Part shown: piece after piece, positions 59,740 to 64,000 of the stretch
How the letters are laid out: the number at the start of each line of letters is the position of its first letter
Numbering within the stretch: position 1 is the first letter of the stretch
Assembly: GCA_944472155.2 (NCBI GenBank)
Contig: OX235272.1
Coordinates: 91,270,020 to 91,334,019, forward strand
Source: Trichobilharzia szidati
Taxonomy: Eukaryota; Platyhelminthes; Trematoda; Strigeidida; Schistosomatidae
DNA: 64,000 bases
Direction: 5' to 3'
The notes under the pieces: model-generated
Databases searched by the model: none
What the model was told of the DNA's origin: nothing
Seen by the model: only the letters and a program-made list of their open reading frames with translations
Made by a program: the position numbers and the translations under genes

Positions 59740-60731
59740 CAATCCTTTATTAAAGTCCTTAGCATAGTGTCAAACGATTCGCGCCAAAGAACTTACTGTA
59801 AAGATTGAAGTGATATTGGCAACAGTTATACCATGATTGCTTTTTGGAATGTGGCAATATTACTCACAATTTGATCCCGCGTAGAATAATAATAGCAGCT
59901 TTATTCTGGACAAAATTTGCACCCAATGTACAAAATTATCAGCATATTTTACTGCATAATAATTTACTCTTCATCTAGGATCTTCAAGTATAATAATAAA
60001 CGATAGTATATCACGTGATGCAGTGTTGTGTGATCTAAAGTTAAAACAACGGATACCTTATGATATTTATCCTTCATCTTCTTCGGGAAACTCGCAGCAG
60101 TAGGTTGAAAATCAATTAAAAATGTGCGTCGGTACGTTTTACGACCATGGTGTGGCGTGTGCTACTGATAAGATTTATCAGTAGTATAGAAAGAGACGTT
60201 CATCGTCATAAAAAATCTAATAGCAGGGAGATACATTTGATCTCAGAGAAGGCGAATGATACGGTGTTGTGAAGACACATAGGAGACGTCACAATAAACA
60301 ATGAAACACAATATGAAGGAATTGGATTTTGATATAAAAGCATAGCAACAAAAGTGATGAGTTGTCACAAATAATTGCTAAAAAAGAGTTACGCAATAAC
60401 GTGAATAGGTTGATGAAAGAGTTGTACTCAGGGTGTACATGGAAACAAAATAGCATACGGAATAACCCAAAGGTTTTAAGTAGTTAGAAACATAAGCAAC
60501 CAAACAAAAGTTAAGTCAAATCAACGGAATTGTTACCTCACTTTCTTGATTACCAAATGTGGTACAAAACAGATCACATATTGTGGTGATCCGAATAATT
60601 TTGATTTCTCTAAAGGAAAATGGGCTAAAATTCATCTCCTTGAACTGTGTTAATCGCAAATTTGTAATATCACCTTAACATTTTGTTGGACTGGTACAAG
60701 TTGTCACTCTCTCTTGATTTGACTATTATAG
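59740..60731. other. Intron sequence without recognised element
   Basis: Nothing beyond the acceptor of GTPBP6 exon 6 at its right end. Confidence 0.5.
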
Positions 60732-60864
60732 GAAAAAGAAACTCATCTATTAAATCAGTTGGAAAAAATATCAAAGCAACGTGTCAACCATAAGCGTAGT
60801 CATCGAAGGGGAATGGAGAAACATCACTTACCGTTGGTTGCAGTTGTTGGTTACACCAATGCTG
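60732..60864 (+). CDS. GTPBP6: GTPBP6 exon 6 (linker and start of G domain)
   Basis: Acceptor ACTATTATAG, donor GCTG|GTACGA. It reads EKETHLLNQLEKISKQRVNH, a basic helical linker, then PLVAVVGYTNAG, the first half of the G1 P-loop. The intron interrupts the P-loop after the first base of the Gly codon. The region between 58901 and 60732 is intron, with RTE remnants and an AT microsatellite. Confidence 0.93.
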
Positions 60865-61034
60865 GTACGAGGGTTAATTTTTTTTCGGGCTTTCACTTTC
60901 TGCTTTTTATGTATATATATGAATATTACTTTAGGCTGTATGGTTCTAAGATGATAGTGTATGAGAGCTTTACTTGCCTTCAATCTCCCAGGTTAAGTGA
61001 TACAATATGATGAACAAAATATTCAGGGCACGCG

Positions 61035-61510
61035 TAGAGTGTGAGGCTACATTAAATTGAGATGGCAAGGACACGTGTTGCACATTGCGAGCTATCGCCT
61101 TCCTCGATGAACAGTGTTAGCTAAAATAGGGTTGGGTTGGAAAAGAGTTAAGTGTGGTCAAACTAGAACCTCTCATCAATTCATGAAGTCTTGGTCTGAG
61201 CCATGTAGGGAGGTGTAGACTTCCTGATGGTAAGATCCAGTAGCTGAAGACTATTAGTGATATAGCTCAAAATCCTTGTCAGTGTCGCAGATGCATCAAC
61301 TCTTTATGTTCTCCCATGTGCATTGTGTCCTCATGTTTTTCCTTCCCCCTTCCTCCACATTTCTGCTCATTATATTTCTTTTGGATTTCTTTTCTCTCTT
61401 TTCTGCCCTCTGTGTGCTACATGTAGCCTGGCAACTTGAACTGGTGTACTTATGTGCTAGGTTCCGTGTTGAAATTCAGTCAGCTGGTAGACTTAAGCTA
61501 TAGGCGCGAA
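61035..61510 (+). pseudogene. RTE-like 3' end (C-terminus and UTR)
   Basis: It reads LRWQGHVLHIASYRLPR and GWKRVKCGQTRTSHQFMKSW, then the non-coding tail shared with 40495-40765. It lies head to tail against the minus-strand copy at 61690-62460 of the same family, forming an imperfect inverted pair. Confidence 0.8.
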
Positions 61511-61689
61511 ACCGTTCCCGTCTCATTAATAAAATTTAAACATATAGCAAACACGATTGGTGCGGTTTGTGATTTAATGAGTCAATCGCTTATATCATTA
61601 TTGAGGCACAGTATATCTACCTATTATCTAAACATTGTCATGAGTTAACATGAGTTGTTTCAGGCAAATTTATACGTAACTGCTTCCAT

Positions 61690-62460
61690 GTTTCTGTCTG
61701 TCTCTCTGTCTGCTTTCAACATAGAACTTTGCACCGATGTGCAGCAGTTCGAGTCACCACACTTCACTCAGCACAGAAAGCCAGAGAAGAAAGTTGAAGA
61801 AATGCAAAATAGAGACAGTAGACAGGGATATGAGACAAAAAGAATAGTAATAACGAAGAACAATATAGTTTTATTGGAAATTATAAGTCACAAGGAATGG
61901 ATGCATCTGCGACAGCCATTGAGAACGATTTTGAGCCATATCACCAGTTGTCTCCAGCCATTGGTGCTTACCGTCCCGAGGACCCCAACCAGGAAGTCTA
62001 CACCTCCCTACGTGGCTTTAAACTAACTATTGTGGATTTCATTGACTGATGAAGCCATGTTTTGGTTTGACTACCACTGGCTGTTTTCCAGCCTGACCCT
62101 ATGTCAGCTAACATTGCCCATTGTCGAGGAAGGCGATGGCTAGGCATGCGTAACACATGTCCTAACCATCTCAATCGATGTAACTTCACAACTTCATCTA
62201 TTGATTTCCCCTCCTTACCTAGCACTCAACTGAAGCCTAACCTCAATATTGCTCACCCTATTATACCACTTCACACGGGAGATAGAACGCAGGCACCTAT
62301 GATCAAAGACAGCTAGCCGGCCTTTTCATATCTTCCACTCTCAATGGCCAGGTCTCACAGCCATAAAGGAGGACGGAGCGGACCGCTGAGCAGTACACAC
62401 GCCCTTTGGTCGATAGCCAGCTGGATATCACGTCTACGCCAGAGACGGCGTACTTCCATG
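61690..62460 (-). pseudogene. RTE-like 3' end, inverted copy
   Basis: The minus strand reads VRSVLLYGCETWP (about 62385-62345), then KLHRLRWLGHVLRMPSHRLP and SGSQTKTWLHQSMKS (62180-62040), then LPGWGPRDGK text near 61995-61965 and the UTR to about 61690. Breaks are few. It stops about 100 bases before GTPBP6 exon 7. Confidence 0.82.
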
Positions 62461-62560
62461 TTTCATAAACCTTGTCTTCATAATCTTACGAAATCGCTTC
62501 AACGCATGCATATGTATATCTTAGAACTTGTGTTTTTGACTTACCATTGTCTGTCTACAG

Positions 62561-62832
62561 GGAAAACTAGTCTAATACGCTATTTAAGCAAATCAGACAA
62601 ACTCACCTCACGCCCAGAAGTTTTTGCCACTTTGGATATTACTCATCACAGAACACGATTGCCTGTACCTACAACATCTGACGACAGTATGAGCGCTGAC
62701 CAATGTACTACCGGTGGTATTGGATTACCTGGTATACAGATGTTGCTATTGGATACAATAGGATTTATGTCCGATCTTCCGACTAGCTTGTTGGCGGCAT
62801 TTCGAGCTACACTAAACGAATGTTCAGAAGCA
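62561..62832 (+). CDS. GTPBP6: GTPBP6 exon 7 (G1 end, switch region, G3)
   Basis: Acceptor GTCTACAG, donor GAAGCA|GTAAGT. It completes the P-loop (GYTNAG joined to KTSLIRYLS), then reads VFATLDITHHRTRLP, the FATLD switch signature of the HflX family, and MLLLDTIGFMSDLP, the G3 DxxG motif in its family form DTxGFxxxLP. It ends LLAAFRATLNECSEA in phase 0. A 25-residue Ser/Thr-rich loop between switch and G3 is longer than in the human protein. All catalytic motifs visible here are intact, so the gene is likely functional. Confidence 0.95.
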
Positions 62833-63004
62833 GTAAGTTTGTTGTGTTTTCTAAATTGTTGGTTATTTTGTTTGCTATATGACACTGATTTTCAACGCAT
62901 AAGTTTTCTTCATTTTATGGTTGTTATTGTTGTTTGAAAACAACTGATTAACAACAGGCACTAGTCACTATCAACTGGATAAATTGGAAAGAAGTTACAT
63001 CCTT

Positions 63005-63545
63005 CAACTACAGGTGATAGTACGGATGAGGATGTTAAGAGCCAGTCAGGATCAGAAAGACGAGACAGACGTTTAGCACTCTGGAATCAGTTTGCAAATC
63101 TACTGCACTCAGCATTAAACAACAAAATTCTTCTGTATGGTTCAGAAACTTGGTGCGTGAATCAATAAAAGCATTTCACAAGGGAGCTGCCTTCGCTGGC
63201 TCCATAGTAAAGATCAGGTGGCTGGCCAAAAAGAATTAGCAACAAGTAACTCTGGGGACGAACCAATCGAGAACTTATTGCTCAAAAAATATCCCTGAGA
63301 AAATAGAGATGGATCGGACACACGCTGCGAGAACCAGGTGACATCACACTCAAGACAGCCTCCTTTGAGTGGAACTCGATTGGGAAATGGTGACTTGGGC
63401 ATCTTAGGGTTACTTGGAGGAGATCGTGTGAGGAGAATATAAAGGCTTATGAACAATCCTGTGGCCAGTTGAAGAGGACTGCAGAGAACAGGGTGAAATA
63501 AAGACGCGCTGTTAAAGCCCTATGTGTCACCAGGAATCCAAAGGA
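63005..63545 (+). pseudogene. RTE-like C-terminal fragment (second family)
   Basis: It reads STDEDVKSQSGSERRDRRLALW, NKILLYGSETWCVN, then WRWIGHTLREPGDD (63310), TWRRSCEENIKAYEQSCGQL and an RAVKALC end. The order agrees with RTE/SR2-type C-termini; stops and a frame change disable it. It lies in the intron after GTPBP6 exon 7. Confidence 0.8.
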
Positions 63546-63654
63546 ATCATAACAGTATTGTTGTTTGGACATATTTACCTGAAATGGATTTCTTATCTAC
63601 TAGACTGTGAGTCACACTTTCCTGTATATGAGGACTTACGATATACTAAGATGT

Positions 63655-63745
63655 CGCCCAGGTAGAAGTAGGTGAACCAGGACTCGAGCTCGGTACCTGC
63701 TGTCTATCAGTTGAGTGCTTAACCCAATAAGCTGCAACTACACTA
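63655..63745 (-). mobile_element. tRNA-derived SINE head (family C-like)
   Basis: The reverse complement reads GTTGCAGCTTATTGGGTTAA, then GAGCTCGAGTCCTGGTTCAC, then CTACTTCTACCTGGGCGAC, closely paralleling the layout of 49935-50065. The B-box has changed (GCTCGAGTCCTGG), so it is probably inactive. Confidence 0.6.
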
Positions 63746-64000
63746 ATTGTGTGATTAGCTTTTGTTAAGAGGATATTTACTCCAACAGTTTTAAACTTAT
63801 TATCTGAGGGCTTGTACTTTCAAGTGGTGGAGAATATCTTTTACTAAGGTTCCGGATGTTGTATTACTACTATTTCCGTGGGTTCCGAGTAGTACAACGG
63901 CACGTCTCCACTTCGTGGTGTTTCCTGCAGTCGTTGTTAACCGACTCTTAGATTGTCCACAAACTCTCATCTCCGCCTCACATGGTCTCCTCTATGTCAC

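Larger units (their letters stand above)
47740..62832 (+). other. GTPBP6: GTPBP6/HflX-type GTPase gene, span of visible exons
   Basis: Seven exons spread over 15.1 kb encode successive parts of one protein of the GTPBP6 family, the animal relatives of bacterial HflX. The family binds GTP and acts on the large ribosomal subunit; the human protein works on mitochondrial ribosomes. Exon phases join without a break except between exon 2 and exon 3, where the donor choice matters (see that exon). The introns (2.35, 3.2, 1.24, 3.6, 1.8 and 1.7 kb) are full of mobile elements. Missing: the N-terminus with any targeting peptide, and the region after the G3 motif (G4, G5 and C-terminus), which must lie right of 62832; nothing in 62833-64000 fits. 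Confidence 0.9.

Overview
The window reads as a transposon-saturated piece of a flatworm genome, most likely a digenean trematode of the schistosome type. The base composition is AT-rich, host exons are short and separated by kilobase introns with GT/AG borders, and the mobile-element set is the one known from schistosomes: CR1-like and RTE-like non-LTR elements, a Kabuki/CsRn1-type Ty3 element with the unusual CHCC Gag motif, Penelope-like elements with a GIY-YIG domain, tRNA-derived SINEs and CACTA-like DNA transposons. The species call is inference; no diagnostic single-copy gene fixes it.

Two host genes are visible. The 3' terminal exon of an unidentified coiled-coil protein lies at 5339-5909, just right of a 499-base assembly gap. 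The main gene is a GTPBP6/HflX-type GTPase on the + strand from 47740 to beyond 62832, seen as seven exons. Its G1 P-loop is split between exons 60732-60864 and 62561-62832, and its C-terminal part lies off the right edge or was not found. Its introns hold most of the elements between 47.8 and 64 kb.

Layout: 1-4670 is a 2562-base tandem duplication carrying a CACTA-like transposase fragment and a SINE. 6.1-7.5 kb holds Penelope-like remnants. 9.4-11.2 kb is a decayed RTE copy on the minus strand, and 15.6-17.5 kb a decayed CR1-like copy. 18.87-24.16 kb is a broken Ty3 element (gag, PR, RT, RNase H, INT, 3' LTR). 25.33-29.32 kb is a DNA transposon with 17-base inverted ends and a decayed transposase. 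30.15-36.05 kb is a three-unit tandem array built from CR1 tail, a conserved minus-strand coding-like segment and a small inverted-repeat element. 36.05-36.78 kb (minus) and 37.1-39.47 kb (plus) are CR1 copies of one family. 39.5-47.7 kb has scattered SINE, LTR, RT and repeat fragments. From 47.7 kb the GTPBP6 introns carry a nearly 2-kb Penelope inverted repeat, SINEs, a better preserved Penelope endonuclease and several RTE 3' ends.

The most interesting items are: the intronic Penelope hairpin with a cleanly dated 294-base insertion; hammerhead-ribozyme-like folds at the Penelope ends; the 4-kb transposon whose flanking 12-base repeats lie exactly 4000 bases apart, with CGGCCGTA sites near its left end; the tandem array that dates a 252-base MITE; and an ambiguous splice donor in GTPBP6.
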